Below are positions 44,932 through 54,090 of a stretch of 64,000 bases of DNA, one piece after another. Within the stretch, counting starts at the first letter, position 1; every line of letters begins with the position of its first letter. The DNA lies in the NCBI RefSeq assembly GCF_026000375.1, contig NZ_AP026708.1:312501-376500 (forward strand). The letters are read 5' to 3'. This DNA comes from Pseudodesulfovibrio portus. GTDB lineage: Bacteria; Desulfobacterota; Desulfovibrionia; Desulfovibrionales; Desulfovibrionaceae. Both the position numbers and the translations under genes were made by a program. The notes below the pieces were generated by a model. The model was given only the letters and a program-made list of their open reading frames with translations. It was not told where the DNA came from and did no database searches.

Positions 44932-45879
44932 CTACCCGCCCAGCAGCTGCATGCCGTAGAAACCGGCCCCGTACAGCCCGCTTTCCTGGTTGGTGTTGAG
45001 CCGAACCGGCACGGAATTCAGGAAATCCTGGTACACGTGGGAATTGTGGAACTCGGCCATGAACTCGGGGATCTCGACAAACATGGGGTTCTTGGCCGCA
45101 ATGCCGCCCGCGATGTAGAAGCCGCCCCGCGCCATGACACCGATGGCCCAGTTGCGACAGGCTCGTCCGTAGAAACGGGCGTACCACCTGGCGGTTTCAC
45201 TGTCGGGCGTGAGTTTGGCCGATATTTCCTTGGGTGCCAGGTCCTCGCCGGTCAGGAACTTGTGCACCAGCCTGAGCCCCAGCCCCGTGACCACGGAGTC
45301 GCCCTCCGGCCAGTTGCGGCCGCTCTCCCTTCGGTTGAACTCGGCGTACTCGGCCTCTTCCTTTCCGATGAAGGGAAAGGACATGTGCCCGCCTTCGCTG
45401 GGAAGCGCGGTCCAGCGGCTCTCGGCCCAGATCAGCGCGGAATACCCCAGGCCGGTCCCGGCACCGATGACGCCGATGGGATCGCGATCCACCCCCTCGC
45501 CCGGCTGGATGTCCCTGGCCCCGACGACCGCCGAAGTGCGGCAGGCATAGGCCTGGGCGGAGAAATCGTTGATCAGGCAAACCGTTTTCGTGCCGAAGTC
45601 CACTTCTCGCACGTCGATGCCCCAGGGGGCGTTGGGCAGGTTGGGACAGGTCACGCCACCATAAACCGCCCCGGCCGGGGCAAGGACAGCAGCCGCGAAA
45701 TCCCCCGGAGAGGCCGAAAAGTCACTGTCCCACAACTGTTCCATCAACTCGGGGAACGTGGGCGCGCCATGGGTTTCCAGCCAGATGGAATCCACCATCT
45801 CAAGGGTTTTGCCGTCGGTCTCGAACAAGGCGAAACGGCTGTTGGTGCCGCCGATGTCCGATGCCAGAATTCGTGCCAT
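44932..45879 (-). CDS. glk: Glucokinase
   Basis: 315 residues, AAGGA before the ATG. ROK/hexokinase fold of the bacterial Glk group: ILASDIGGTNSRFALFE (phosphate 1), CPNLPNAPWGIDVREVD, LINDFSAQAYAC with catalytic Asp, and VIGAGTGLGYSAL. It phosphorylates glucose with ATP. It is preceded by a strong terminator and appears to head a glk-TVP38-oxidoreductase unit. Confidence 0.92.
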   Translation of the reverse strand: MARILASDIGGTNSRFALFETDGKTLEMVDSIWLETHGAPTFPELMEQLWDSDFSASPGDFAAAVLAPAGAVYGGVTCPNLPNAPWGIDVREVDFGTKTVCLINDFSAQAYACRTSAVVGARDIQPGEGVDRDPIGVIGAGTGLGYSALIWAESRWTALPSEGGHMSFPFIGKEEAEYAEFNRRESGRNWPEGDSVVTGLGLRLVHKFLTGEDLAPKEISAKLTPDSETARWYARFYGRACRNWAIGVMARGGFYIAGGIAAKNPMFVEIPEFMAEFHNSHVYQDFLNSVPVRLNTNQESGLYGAGFYGMQLLGG

Positions 45880-45923
45880 GTAAATCCTTCCTCCGTGAGG
45901 CGAAGCCTACCACAAAAGGCCGA

Positions 45924-45952
45924 AAAAAAAAGGGACCTCTTGGCCCCTTTTT
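45924..45952 (-). terminator. Rho-independent terminator of motAB-like operon
   Basis: On the minus strand AAAAAGGGGCC-AAGA-GGTCCCTTTTTTTTT (one mismatch), between the MotA-like gene and glk. Confidence 0.88.
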
Positions 45953-45974
45953 CCACTGAATCGAAAGGATGTTT

Positions 45975-46847
45975 CTATGCGGCTTCGGTCTCTGCCGCAC
46001 TCGGCTCGCCGGGCATGACCATGTCGGAGAGCTCCACGGGCTGCTGCTTTTTCTGCACGTACTTGCGGGTGATGCGGCGCAGGGTCTCGGTCTTGCCTTC
46101 GCGTTCCGAGGGCGACAGGAAGGAGGCCAGCTTGCGCTCCAGCTTGTAGGAGTTCTGCTCCTTGCTGATGGCCACGATTCCTTCCAGGACGAGCTTCTGG
46201 TTCAAGAGCTCCGCCCGCGTATGATGGTTGATGTTCTCGGCGATGGGCGAAAACACGAGATTGCTCAGGATCAAGCCGTAGAGGGTGGAAATGAAGGCCA
46301 CGGGAATGTTCTTGAGGATGACGGCGGTGTCGTTGATCCCCATGAGCAGGCCGATGAGCCCGATGACGCTTCCGGCCACGCCGAAAGCCGGGGCCGTGCG
46401 GGCCATATTCGAAAAGAACCGCTCGCTCTGCTGGCGGCGCAGGTTGAAAAAGTCCATCTCCGTGCTCAGGCACTCGCGGATTTCATCCTCCTTGTAGTTG
46501 TCCACCAGGAGGATCAGCCCGTTTTTCAGGAACGAAGTGGTAGCCTTTGCCTCGGACCGCTCCAGTGAAAGCACGCCGTCCACCTTGGACTTCACCGACA
46601 GATCGAGCAGGGTGTGGACGATCTCCTCTGCCGAAGCCTGCCCGTTCCTGTAGGCGTTCTTGGCAACGGTGAAGGCGTTCTTGACGTGCTTGACCGGGTA
46701 GCTGATCAGCATGGCCGCTGCCAGGCCGGATATGACCACCAGGAAGGCGGCCAGGTTGAAGTAGGCACCGGCTGCCCCGGTGAGCATGAAGCTGCACACG
46801 AAAATGGCGAGGCTCAAAATAATGCCGAAAATGTTTTTCCTGCTCAT
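45975..46847 (-). CDS. MotA/TolQ/ExbB family proton-channel protein, MotA-like
   Basis: 290 residues. MotA-like layout with two N-terminal helices (FGIILSLAIFVCSFMLTG; FNLAAFLVVISGLAAAMLISYP), a cytoplasmic loop with ERSEAKATTSFLKNGLILLVDNYKEDEIRECL, then the conserved channel helices APAFGVAGSVIGLIGLLMGI and IPVAFISTLYGLILSNLVFSPIAENI. The C-terminus has a longer charged tail. It forms a stator with the MotB-like protein 17 bases upstream. No other flagellar gene is near, so the pair may drive flagellar rotation from a separate locus or energise another process. Confidence 0.88.
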   Translation of the reverse strand: MSRKNIFGIILSLAIFVCSFMLTGAAGAYFNLAAFLVVISGLAAAMLISYPVKHVKNAFTVAKNAYRNGQASAEEIVHTLLDLSVKSKVDGVLSLERSEAKATTSFLKNGLILLVDNYKEDEIRECLSTEMDFFNLRRQQSERFFSNMARTAPAFGVAGSVIGLIGLLMGINDTAVILKNIPVAFISTLYGLILSNLVFSPIAENINHHTRAELLNQKLVLEGIVAISKEQNSYKLERKLASFLSPSEREGKTETLRRITRKYVQKKQQPVELSDMVMPGEPSAAETEAA

Positions 46848-46864
46848 GACATCCTCCGATCGAT

Positions 46865-47587
46865 TCAGCTTTGGTTGACGATGACGATTTCGACTCGTCG
46901 GTTGGAAGCCCTGTTGGCCTCGGACGTTTCCGGCAGCTCAGGCTGGTACGCCCCCCGGCCGGTGATCACGATCCGCTTGGGCTCGATGTTGAAGCGCGAA
47001 ATGAAATACCCGGCCACGTCGGAAGCCCGGTCCGTGGACAGGGCGAAACTTGCGGCCCCCTGCGACTCGCTCTCGTCAGCGAAACCGACCACGTGCACGG
47101 TACCCACATTGAGGCTGACCACTTTCGCGATCTCGTCGAGATACTGCCCGGCCTCGGGCTTGAGGTCGCTGGACTTCTCGTCAAAGAACAACGCTCCGCG
47201 CAGGGATATGCGGACTCGCCCCGGCCCCTCCTGGACCACGGAAATGCCGTTGGCCCGGGAACGATACAGCACGCGGGCATCGGTCATGCCGACCACGTCG
47301 CCGCTCCCGCCCGCAGCCGCACGGCTGGCAATCTGGCCGATGAGACCGATGAGCGGATCTATGGCGCTGGTTGCCCTGGCCTCCGCCGCACTCTGGCTGC
47401 TGAACAGGATCTTTACGTCCTTGTGCGCCCCGGCGTAGATGAACAACACCACGAACAGCACGAACATGACCATCATCAGGTCGGCCCACGGCACGGCCCA
47501 GTCCTGCATGCCGCGAACCGAAGCCCTTTCTTCAAACTGGTCAAATGACGTAAAATCCCCTGTGAACCGTTTTCCGTTTTCTCGCAT
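46865..47587 (-). CDS. MotB/OmpA-domain stator protein
   Basis: 240 residues from the ATG at 47587 (AGGAG upstream); the longer frame to 47770 is not supported. One membrane helix at about 32-52 with the proton-carrying Asp in VPWADLMMVMFVLFVVLFIY, a periplasmic linker, and a C-terminal OmpA/MotB peptidoglycan-binding domain with VGFADESESQGAASFALSTDRASDVAGYF and GRGAYQPELPETSEANRASNRRVEIVI. It anchors the MotA-like channel to the cell wall. Confidence 0.9.
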   Translation of the reverse strand: MRENGKRFTGDFTSFDQFEERASVRGMQDWAVPWADLMMVMFVLFVVLFIYAGAHKDVKILFSSQSAAEARATSAIDPLIGLIGQIASRAAAGGSGDVVGMTDARVLYRSRANGISVVQEGPGRVRISLRGALFFDEKSSDLKPEAGQYLDEIAKVVSLNVGTVHVVGFADESESQGAASFALSTDRASDVAGYFISRFNIEPKRIVITGRGAYQPELPETSEANRASNRRVEIVIVNQS

Positions 47588-47773
47588 TTGTACTCCTGCG
47601 CGTGTGCGCGTAAACACCACAGCAAGAAATCTGCCACAGTTACAACAATATGGAATCACAACAAAAATAATCGTCCCGTCATCCGACGCGGTTACACCCC
47701 ATGACCAAACGACAAAAAACCGTCGCCGTGCAACGCCGTTGACTCGACACTCCATATGGGGAAAAATCAAACG

Positions 47774-48388
47774 ATGAAGAACACCACAAACGGGCCTTTC
47801 ACGGCCTCAAGCCCCATCATCCTGGCCTCGGGTTCTCCCCGGCGCAGGGAATTGCTCTCGGACCTCGGACTGGAGTTCACGGTGGAACCGAGTTCAGCCG
47901 AGGAACCCCTGCCGAATCCGGGCGAAAAACCGCTCGAATATGTGCTGCGCATGGCCGAGATGAAAACCCTGGACGTGGCCCGAAACCACCAAGGGATGAC
48001 GATTCTGGGAGCGGACACCATCGTGGTCCTGGAAAACCGCATCATGGGCAAGCCTTCCGGCAAACTGGACGCCCTGGATATGCTCACCGCCCTTTCCGGC
48101 CAGACCCATCAGGTCGTCACCGGCTTCTGCCTGGTCCTGCCCGACGGCTCCAGGCTCTCCAGGGCGGTCAGCACGGACGTGGATATGCGCGTTTCCACTG
48201 AAGCCGAACTCATGGGCTACATAGAAACCGGCGAACCCATGGACAAGGCCGGAGCCTATGCCATCCAGGGTATCGGAACCTTCCTGGTCACGGCCATCCG
48301 GGGCTCGTATACGAATGTGGTCGGGCTGCCGCTGTCGAGAGTGCTGGACGCACTGCTCTCCCAAGGCATTGCAGTCACCCGATACTGA
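47774..48388 (+). CDS. maf: Maf family nucleotide pyrophosphatase
   Basis: 204 residues from the ATG at 47774. Maf signature: ILASGSPRRRELLSDLGLEF at the start, KPLEYVLRMAEMKT, ILGADTIVVLENRIMGKP with the catalytic Asp, and GEPMDKAGAYAIQGIGTFLVTAIRGSYTNVVGLPL. It hydrolyses non-canonical or modified nucleoside triphosphates such as dTTP/UTP derivatives. It is divergent from motAB and followed nine bases later by a DinB gene. Confidence 0.93.
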   Translation: MKNTTNGPFTASSPIILASGSPRRRELLSDLGLEFTVEPSSAEEPLPNPGEKPLEYVLRMAEMKTLDVARNHQGMTILGADTIVVLENRIMGKPSGKLDALDMLTALSGQTHQVVTGFCLVLPDGSRLSRAVSTDVDMRVSTEAELMGYIETGEPMDKAGAYAIQGIGTFLVTAIRGSYTNVVGLPLSRVLDALLSQGIAVTRY

Positions 48389-48396
48389 AGGAATTC

Positions 48397-48906
48397 ATGA
48401 TGTCAGACGCCTTTTCCCCCGAGATCCAGGCCATTCTCTCCAGCCTTTACGGCTCGCCGGCCATATTGGAAGAACTTCTCCTTTCCATCCCGGCCGATGC
48501 GCTGAACCAGAAACGCGGCCAGGGCTTTTGGTCCCTCCACGAACACGCCGCACACCTGGCGGATGTTCAGCCCATGATTCTTGAACGGTTGCGCCGCATC
48601 ACCTCCGAAGACATGGCCGAGTTCGTGCCGTTCATCCCCGGAGAGGACGAAACGGCCGAATCTCCCGCGCTGCCTTCCGTTGAAATGATCCTGACGCGGT
48701 TCCGATCCGTCCGCCAGGAACAGGTCGAACTCCTGGAAAAGGCCGGGGAGTCTGCATGGGAAAAACGCGCCATCCACCCTGAATATGATCAATACGGCCA
48801 GCTTATCCTGGCCCGCCACATCCTCATGCACGACCACTGGCACATGTACCGGATGGAAGAATTGTGGCTGACCAAGGACGAATTCCTGACCAAGCTAGAA
48901 GGGTAG
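48397..48906 (+). CDS. DinB family protein
   Basis: 169 residues. Four-helix DinB fold with a His-rich metal site: WSLHEHAAHLADVQPMILERL (His48, 50, 53 area) and the final helix RHILMHDHWHMYRMEELW. DinB-like proteins are metal-dependent thiol transferases or of unknown function; none fits specifically here. It lies between maf and a GNAT gene, with short spacings, probably co-transcribed. Confidence 0.83.
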   Translation: MMSDAFSPEIQAILSSLYGSPAILEELLLSIPADALNQKRGQGFWSLHEHAAHLADVQPMILERLRRITSEDMAEFVPFIPGEDETAESPALPSVEMILTRFRSVRQEQVELLEKAGESAWEKRAIHPEYDQYGQLILARHILMHDHWHMYRMEELWLTKDEFLTKLEG

Positions 48907-48910
48907 CATC

Positions 48911-49378
48911 ATGATCATCCGCAAGACACGCCCCGGAGACCTTGGGCTCGTGGCCGCCGTGCACGCCAGGTCCATCGCCGAATCCTGCAGCGGCCACTAT
49001 ACCCCCGCCCAGATCAGGGCCTGGACCGGCGTGCTGCAACCGGCGGTGTACGAATCGGCCATCAAGGATAAGCATTTCATCGTGGCCTGCGACGGGGACG
49101 CGATCCTGGGCCTCGGTATTTTGGACCTTGGGCACCCCGAAATCAATGCGGTTTACGTTGACCCGGACCGCGCCGGGCAAGGCGTCGGCGGACGAATATT
49201 GTCCGAGTTGGAGGAAACGGCTGAAAAGCACGGCTTCACGCAACTGACCGTATTCTCCACGCTCAATGCCAGGCATTTCTACCTGAAACACGGCTACCGG
49301 ACACACAAACCCGCAACGCACTCCCTGCCCGGCGGCCTGGAACTGGAATGCATTGAAATGCATAAGCGCCTCGGCTGA
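48911..49378 (+). CDS. GNAT family N-acetyltransferase
   Basis: 155 residues starting four bases after the DinB stop. GNAT fold: MIIRKTRPGDLGLVAAVHARSIAESC (motif C/D), GLGILDLGHPEINAVYVDPDRAGQGVGGRILSELEE with the acetyl-CoA motif A (RAGQGVG), and LTVFSTLNARHFYLKHGYR in motif B. The acceptor is unknown. Confidence 0.9.
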   Translation: MIIRKTRPGDLGLVAAVHARSIAESCSGHYTPAQIRAWTGVLQPAVYESAIKDKHFIVACDGDAILGLGILDLGHPEINAVYVDPDRAGQGVGGRILSELEETAEKHGFTQLTVFSTLNARHFYLKHGYRTHKPATHSLPGGLELECIEMHKRLG

Positions 49379-49599
49379 TCACGACGAAACGCCCATGAAA
49401 CAGCCAAGCCATATACTGCACACCGGACTCATCGACCGCCTTGACCGAAGCGGCACTGAAATCCCCTGCTAGGGCAGCGGCCAGGACGGGGAATACCGCC
49501 CGGGATGCAAGACGGGCTCCGACCATTTCGCCGTTCATGGGGAAGTGGTCCTACCGAGGCAGAAGTGATAAAAATGTACCAGCCCCATGGAGGTTCAAC

Positions 49600-50394
49600 A
49601 TGAAAATCCGACACTGCTCACCGAGGCCTGCTCTAAACGAATGTTCTTTGGAATCCTGTGCTTACCAGGTTGATCCATACATAGGGTGTGCGCATCTTTG
49701 TCATTACTGCTATGCACTCAATGGAGCCGAAACAAATTGGTCCCGGGAAATTCTGTATTACGAGGACATCCAAACCCAACTGGCCACAGAGCTTGAGGGG
49801 ATTCCGGCACAACACATCTACATGGGGTGGAAAACAGACCCGTACCAGCCTTGCGAAGAAGAACTGAAGCAAACCAGAAGAGTGCTTGAACTGTTACACT
49901 CACGAGGATTTTCAGTGAGTATCCTGACCAAATCCAATTTGGTGCTTCGAGATCTGGACATCCTCACATCCATGGATCAATCCGCTATCAGCCTGTCTGT
50001 AGCCTTTGATGATGAAAACACACGTGAACTTCTTGAAGCCAACACGATGTCTACCCTGGCCAGAATAGAGGCCCTGAAGGAATGCAAGCAGGCCGGATTA
50101 CGTGTTTCTGCAATGATTTGCCCTGTAATTCCATATGTTAACGATCCAATACCCATACTCGAAAAAGTAACACCGTTTGTGAACAAAATATGGGTGTATG
50201 GTCTCAGCATTCTCGATGAATCAGAAACGAATTGGAAGAATATCGACGACCTCTTGAAGAAGAAGTATCCATCCGAGTATTCCGAAATGCGGAATGCGAT
50301 TTTCGACAGAACCCATCATTTCTGGGCCGAACTCAGGGCTGAAATACTTGATGCCTGCTCCCGGAGAAGCTTTGATCTGTCAATACACATATAG
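49600..50394 (+). CDS. SPL-type radical SAM protein, lower G+C than neighbours
   Basis: 264 residues from the ATG at 49600 (GGAGG upstream); the open frame to 49441 is non-coding. The radical SAM cluster motif CAHLCHYC gives Cys30, 34 and 37; the opening NECSLESCAYQVDPYIGC and SILTKSNLVLRDLDILTSMD match the spore photoproduct lyase-like group. Its base composition is visibly A+T richer than the surrounding genes, and the flanking 200-270 bases lack genes, so recent transfer is likely. The C-terminus (TRRSFDLSIHI type) is short compared with SPL repair enzymes, and the substrate is unknown. Confidence 0.83.
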   Translation: MKIRHCSPRPALNECSLESCAYQVDPYIGCAHLCHYCYALNGAETNWSREILYYEDIQTQLATELEGIPAQHIYMGWKTDPYQPCEEELKQTRRVLELLHSRGFSVSILTKSNLVLRDLDILTSMDQSAISLSVAFDDENTRELLEANTMSTLARIEALKECKQAGLRVSAMICPVIPYVNDPIPILEKVTPFVNKIWVYGLSILDESETNWKNIDDLLKKKYPSEYSEMRNAIFDRTHHFWAELRAEILDACSRRSFDLSIHI

Positions 50395-50666
50395 GGCTTT
50401 TCGACTCCCCATGGAAGCTCCTGAGCCGGCCTCAGGGGCACGCTCCCCCAATCGATCGCCTCTCTATGATTACGAACACTTTTAATGCAATAATTACAGA
50501 TAAATCCAACAGGAACAGCCTGGACCGGCAGCCCCTGACGCGAAAGCTGGAAGTTCTGTTGCCATGGACTGTCTTCATCCCGAAAGAGTCATCCGCCTTT
50601 GACGCGGCAACCAGGATGGATATATAACCGCTCCCGGCACCCCAACAACTAACCCGAAAAAAACTC
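50395..50666. other. Intergenic region next to the radical SAM gene
   Basis: 272 bases with no supported gene. A 53-codon frame (ATG 50466 to TAA 50627) exists, but it has no ribosome site and no recognised similarity; it may be a remnant of transferred DNA. The promoter of pgpA should lie at its right end. Confidence 0.4.
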
Positions 50667-51152
50667 ATGCCCACTCGTTCCCCATTGGATACCCTTGCCA
50701 CCGCACTGGCCACCCTCGGCCCCATCGGCCATTTCCCCAAGGCCCCCGGCACATGGGGTTCCCTGGCTGCCGTGGTGGCCGCACCATGGCTTTTCCTGCC
50801 CCTTCCGCCTGCCGGACGCCTCGCGGTCCTGGCTGCGGTCTTCGTGGTGGGCACCTGGGCGTGTTCCCGCGCCGAAAAAGTCCTGGGCGCCAAAGACCCC
50901 GGCTGCGTGATCATCGACGAACTGTTCGGCCAATGGCTCGCCCTGCTCCTGTTCGCGGCCATGCCGCTCTGGTATCTGACACTCGGCTTTGTCCTGTTCC
51001 GCATCTTCGACATACTCAAGCCGTGGCCGGTCAAATGGGCGGAAACAGCCTTCCCCGGCGGCCTGGGCGTCATGGCCGACGACGGCGTGGCCGGTCTCTA
51101 CGCACTCGGCTTCCTGCACCTGATCCATTATCTTCTGACCATGCTCGCATAA
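50667..51152 (+). CDS. pgpA: Phosphatidylglycerophosphatase A
   Basis: 161 residues with three or four membrane segments. PgpA signature: GPIGHFPKAPGTWGSLAAVVAAPW, then DPGCVIIDELFGQWLALL with the acidic catalytic residues, and RIFDILKPWPVKWAE and DDGVAGLYALG. It removes the phosphate from phosphatidylglycerophosphate to make phosphatidylglycerol. It is a single gene directly followed by a terminator. Confidence 0.93.
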   Translation: MPTRSPLDTLATALATLGPIGHFPKAPGTWGSLAAVVAAPWLFLPLPPAGRLAVLAAVFVVGTWACSRAEKVLGAKDPGCVIIDELFGQWLALLLFAAMPLWYLTLGFVLFRIFDILKPWPVKWAETAFPGGLGVMADDGVAGLYALGFLHLIHYLLTMLA

Positions 51153-51185
51153 AAAAACGCCGTCTCCCTCTGGAGACGGCGTTTT
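51153..51185. terminator. Bidirectional rho-independent terminator
   Basis: AAAACGCCGTCTCC-CTCT-GGAGACGGCGTTTT perfect 14-bp stem between convergent pgpA and pal. Confidence 0.93.
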
Positions 51186-51205
51186 ACTATCCGATTGGCT
51201 TTCGC

Positions 51206-51754
51206 CTATTGCACGACGAACTCGGCGCGGCGGTTCTGCATCCAGGCGGACTCGTTGTGGCCCGGATCGACCGGCTTTTCCTCGCCGTAGCTGACGATCT
51301 TCATGCGGCCGGGGTCCACGCCGAGGATGACCAGGTGCTCGTAGGCGGCGCGGGCGCGGCGTTCACCCAGTGCCAGGTTGTATTCCTCGGTTCCGCGTTC
51401 GTCACAGTGACCTTCGATGACAACTTCAACGTCCGCGTACTTGCGCATGATGTTGGCCTTGAGCGCCAGGATGGCACGGGCCTCTTCCTTGAGCACGTAG
51501 GAATCGAAGTCGAAATGAATGGTCACGCTGGAAAGTTCTTCGATGGCCTCGGACTTGGCGCGGGCTTCCGCTTCGGCGGCCAATGCGGCCTCGTCCACCT
51601 GCGGTTTTGTCGGCGGAGGCGTCCAGGTCGTATCGTCCTTCACCTCGACCTTGGTATCAGGAGCACTGGTTGTCGTTTTCTTGGCGCAACCAGCTGCAAC
51701 AATCAGTGACAGAGCCATAAGGGCCACAATGACGACATTCCATTTGATTCTCAT
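51206..51754 (-). CDS. pal: Peptidoglycan-associated lipoprotein Pal
   Basis: 182 residues from the ATG at 51754 (AAGGAG upstream). Lipobox IVAAGC (Cys23), a linker, and a C-terminal OmpA domain with VTIHFDFDSYVLKEEARAILALKANIM, VVIEGHCDERGTEEYNLALGERRARAAYEHL and QNRRAEFVV. It bridges outer membrane and peptidoglycan and receives TolB. Last gene of the Tol-Pal operon. Confidence 0.94.
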   Translation of the reverse strand: MRIKWNVVIVALMALSLIVAAGCAKKTTTSAPDTKVEVKDDTTWTPPPTKPQVDEAALAAEAEARAKSEAIEELSSVTIHFDFDSYVLKEEARAILALKANIMRKYADVEVVIEGHCDERGTEEYNLALGERRARAAYEHLVILGVDPGRMKIVSYGEEKPVDPGHNESAWMQNRRAEFVVQ

Positions 51755-51874
51755 GCTCACTCCTTGGTAGAGCCGACGCCCGGCCATGTTTAGCTTTGGA
51801 CAAGCCTTTGGTTCCCGTATTACTGTACGGTGTACCCGTTCCTTGACAAAAATCAACCCCGATTTGATGACAAT

Positions 51875-53182
51875 TTACCACTGCAGCGACGTATCCCACG
51901 CGGGCGCGAAAGCCGCTCCCTTGCCCGTGGGAATGCGCTTGGGCGTGTCGCCGTGCCGTGTAGTCAGATACACCTTGTACTCCCCGGTCCGGCTGGAAGC
52001 AAAGGCCACGAAGTAGCCGTCGGGCCCGAATGCGGGGTATTCGTCGTTGCCGGGCCCGAAAGTCAGCTGCTTTTCCCGACCGGTCTGCAGATCGTGCAGA
52101 TAGATGCGATGCCCGTCCGAGGTCTGATGGGTGTAGGCCACGAACCTCCCGTCCGGGCTGATGCAGGGATGGGTGTTGTATTTGCCCGTGGTGGTCACCC
52201 GCCGTATGTCGCCGGACTTGACGTCCATCAGGTATATGTGCGGGTTGCCCGCCCGGCTGGAGGTGAAGACCATTTTTTCGCCGCTGCGGTCGAAGCTGGG
52301 CGAGACATCGATGTACGGGCTCCCCACCAAAGGCTTCTCCGGCTTGAACGATTTGTCCAGACCGTAAATATTGGTGGCCCCGTTGCGGTTGAGTGCGACA
52401 AAGAGCTTGTCCCCTGCACTGTAGACAGGGCTGATGATGGTCGAACCCAGGCCCTTGTAACGCCGCTTTATCTTGTTGGTGGCGCTGTCGAAGACGCAGA
52501 GCTCATGCCGGGTCTTGCCGATGTGGGTGAAGGCGATCTTGGAACCGTCGGACGACCAGGTGGGGCTCAGGTTGAAATCACCGAGCCTGGTGATCTGTTT
52601 CAGTTCCCGCCCCTGGGGCAGCACGGTGAAGATTTCCTTGGTCTTGCCCATCTGGCGCACAAAGGCGATGGGAGAATCAAAGAAGCCCTTCTTGCCGGTC
52701 AGCGCCTCCAAGAAGGAGGAACAGAACCGGTCGGCCACAAGCGGCAGATTCTGGCTGACGTCGCGGTAGGACTTGCCCACCACGCGACGGCCGCTGAACG
52801 TCTCGAATACGCGCGCCTCAATGTACTCGCCGTTCCAGCCGGCGGTCATGCACAAATCCACGCGGGCAAGCTGAAAGGGCTTGAAGTCGATCTCCGACCC
52901 CTTGACCCCGGTACTCGGATCGCCGCCGAGCAACTGATCGACACCCACCAGCTTGAGAAACGGGATGTAGCTCAGATTGTTGACCACAAGCTCCTGCAGG
53001 GCCTGGGCTGCGGCCTCGGGGACCGGCGCGCCGTCCAACCCCTTCGGGGGCAGGATGGTCAGATTGACCATGCGCTGGCCGGGACCGTGAATGTCCACGG
53101 TCAGCGGCCCGGCGGCAAAGGCCGGGATGGTCATGAGAATGGCACAGACACAACCGATGAGAATGACGGAAAGCCTTTTCAT
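51875..53182 (-). CDS. tolB: Tol-Pal system beta-propeller protein TolB
   Basis: 435 residues with a signal peptide ending PAFAAGP (about residue 24). N-terminal D1 domain (about 25-160) and a six-bladed propeller with repeats such as LSPTWSSDGSKIAFTH, VSPSFDRSGEKMVFTS, THPCISPDGRFVAYTH and EYPAFGPDGYFVAFAS. TolB is periplasmic and links Pal to TolA. It lies five bases after the TolA/TonB-like gene. Confidence 0.94.
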   Translation of the reverse strand: MKRLSVILIGCVCAILMTIPAFAAGPLTVDIHGPGQRMVNLTILPPKGLDGAPVPEAAAQALQELVVNNLSYIPFLKLVGVDQLLGGDPSTGVKGSEIDFKPFQLARVDLCMTAGWNGEYIEARVFETFSGRRVVGKSYRDVSQNLPLVADRFCSSFLEALTGKKGFFDSPIAFVRQMGKTKEIFTVLPQGRELKQITRLGDFNLSPTWSSDGSKIAFTHIGKTRHELCVFDSATNKIKRRYKGLGSTIISPVYSAGDKLFVALNRNGATNIYGLDKSFKPEKPLVGSPYIDVSPSFDRSGEKMVFTSSRAGNPHIYLMDVKSGDIRRVTTTGKYNTHPCISPDGRFVAYTHQTSDGHRIYLHDLQTGREKQLTFGPGNDEYPAFGPDGYFVAFASSRTGEYKVYLTTRHGDTPKRIPTGKGAAFAPAWDTSLQW

Positions 53183-53187
53183 ATCAC

Positions 53188-54063
53188 CTACTCTGCGAGT
53201 TCCTGGCTGTTGAAATTGATCCGGAGAGTCCGGTCGCGCTCGGTGCGCGGTCTCTCCACATACTCGGTTTCCTTGATAGCCCGAAGGGCGGAATTGTCAA
53301 ATTCGGGGTTGCCGGATGAATCAATGATTTTGGATGACAGGATATTGCCGTCAGCGTCCAGGATGATCTCGACGGAGGCCAACAGGTTCGATTCACCGGC
53401 AAAACTGGGATACCGCCAATTCTTCTTGATGGCGGCCCCAACGATGAGCGCGTAGACTTCGGACAGACCGGAGCCGGTACCGCCCACGTGACCGCCTTCC
53501 ACACCGCCCTCGACGCCGCCCGGCTGTCCGCCGTGGGCATACACTTCGTCGCCCTCACGCTTTTTGAGAGCAGCCAGTTCGGAAGCCAGTTTCTTGGCCT
53601 GCTTGGCCTCCTGGCGCTTTGTTTCCGCCTTGGCCGCCGCCATGCCTTCTTCCAAGAGCTGCCGGGCGGTCTTCTTGGGTTTTGGCTTGGGTTTCGGCTC
53701 GGGCTCGGGCTTGGGTTTCTCTTCCTTCTTCTTGACGACCTTCTTCTCGACCTTCTTGGGGCTGATCTCTTCCGGCTTGGGCTCGGGCTTAGCCTCCACC
53801 ACCGGTGCCTGGGGCACTTCCACCGCCGGTTCCGGCTTGGCCTCGACCACGGGCACTTCCGCTGTTTCCGGAGCCGGTTCGGGCTTGGCCTGCACTTCCA
53901 CGGGAGGTCCGGGAGGCGGCGGGGCGAGGGACACGAGGTCCACCGTGTACACGGGCACGTCGAGATCGACGTTCACGCCAGTGTAGGGCAGGCCGTACAC
54001 GGCCAGCACGCCCAGTCCGACGTGAAAGGTGAGAGAGAGGAAAAAACCCAGGCTTTGCCGCAT
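53188..54063 (-). CDS. TolA/TonB-like energy transducer
   Basis: 291 residues. One N-terminal membrane helix (LGFFLSLTFHVGLGVLAVYGL), a long Pro/Glu/Lys-rich periplasmic stretch (about 45-150) with repeated EAKPEP and KPKPK units, an alanine/lysine-rich coil (about 155-190), a Gly-rich hinge (GGVEGGVEGGHVGGTG) and a TonB-C domain (about 205-291) with YALIVGAAIKKNWRYPSF and ILSSKIIDSSGNPEFDNSALRAIK. In this operon position it serves as TolA, transmitting TolQR energy to TolB/Pal. Confidence 0.9.
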   Translation of the reverse strand: MRQSLGFFLSLTFHVGLGVLAVYGLPYTGVNVDLDVPVYTVDLVSLAPPPPGPPVEVQAKPEPAPETAEVPVVEAKPEPAVEVPQAPVVEAKPEPKPEEISPKKVEKKVVKKKEEKPKPEPEPKPKPKPKKTARQLLEEGMAAAKAETKRQEAKQAKKLASELAALKKREGDEVYAHGGQPGGVEGGVEGGHVGGTGSGLSEVYALIVGAAIKKNWRYPSFAGESNLLASVEIILDADGNILSSKIIDSSGNPEFDNSALRAIKETEYVERPRTERDRTLRINFNSQELAE

Positions 54064-54090
54064 AAATATGCCGTTATCCTTACGGATGGA

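Noticed and set aside
50466-50627. 53-codon open frame between the radical SAM gene and pgpA
   Set aside because: No ribosome site, no recognised similarity and mixed composition; not enough to call a gene.
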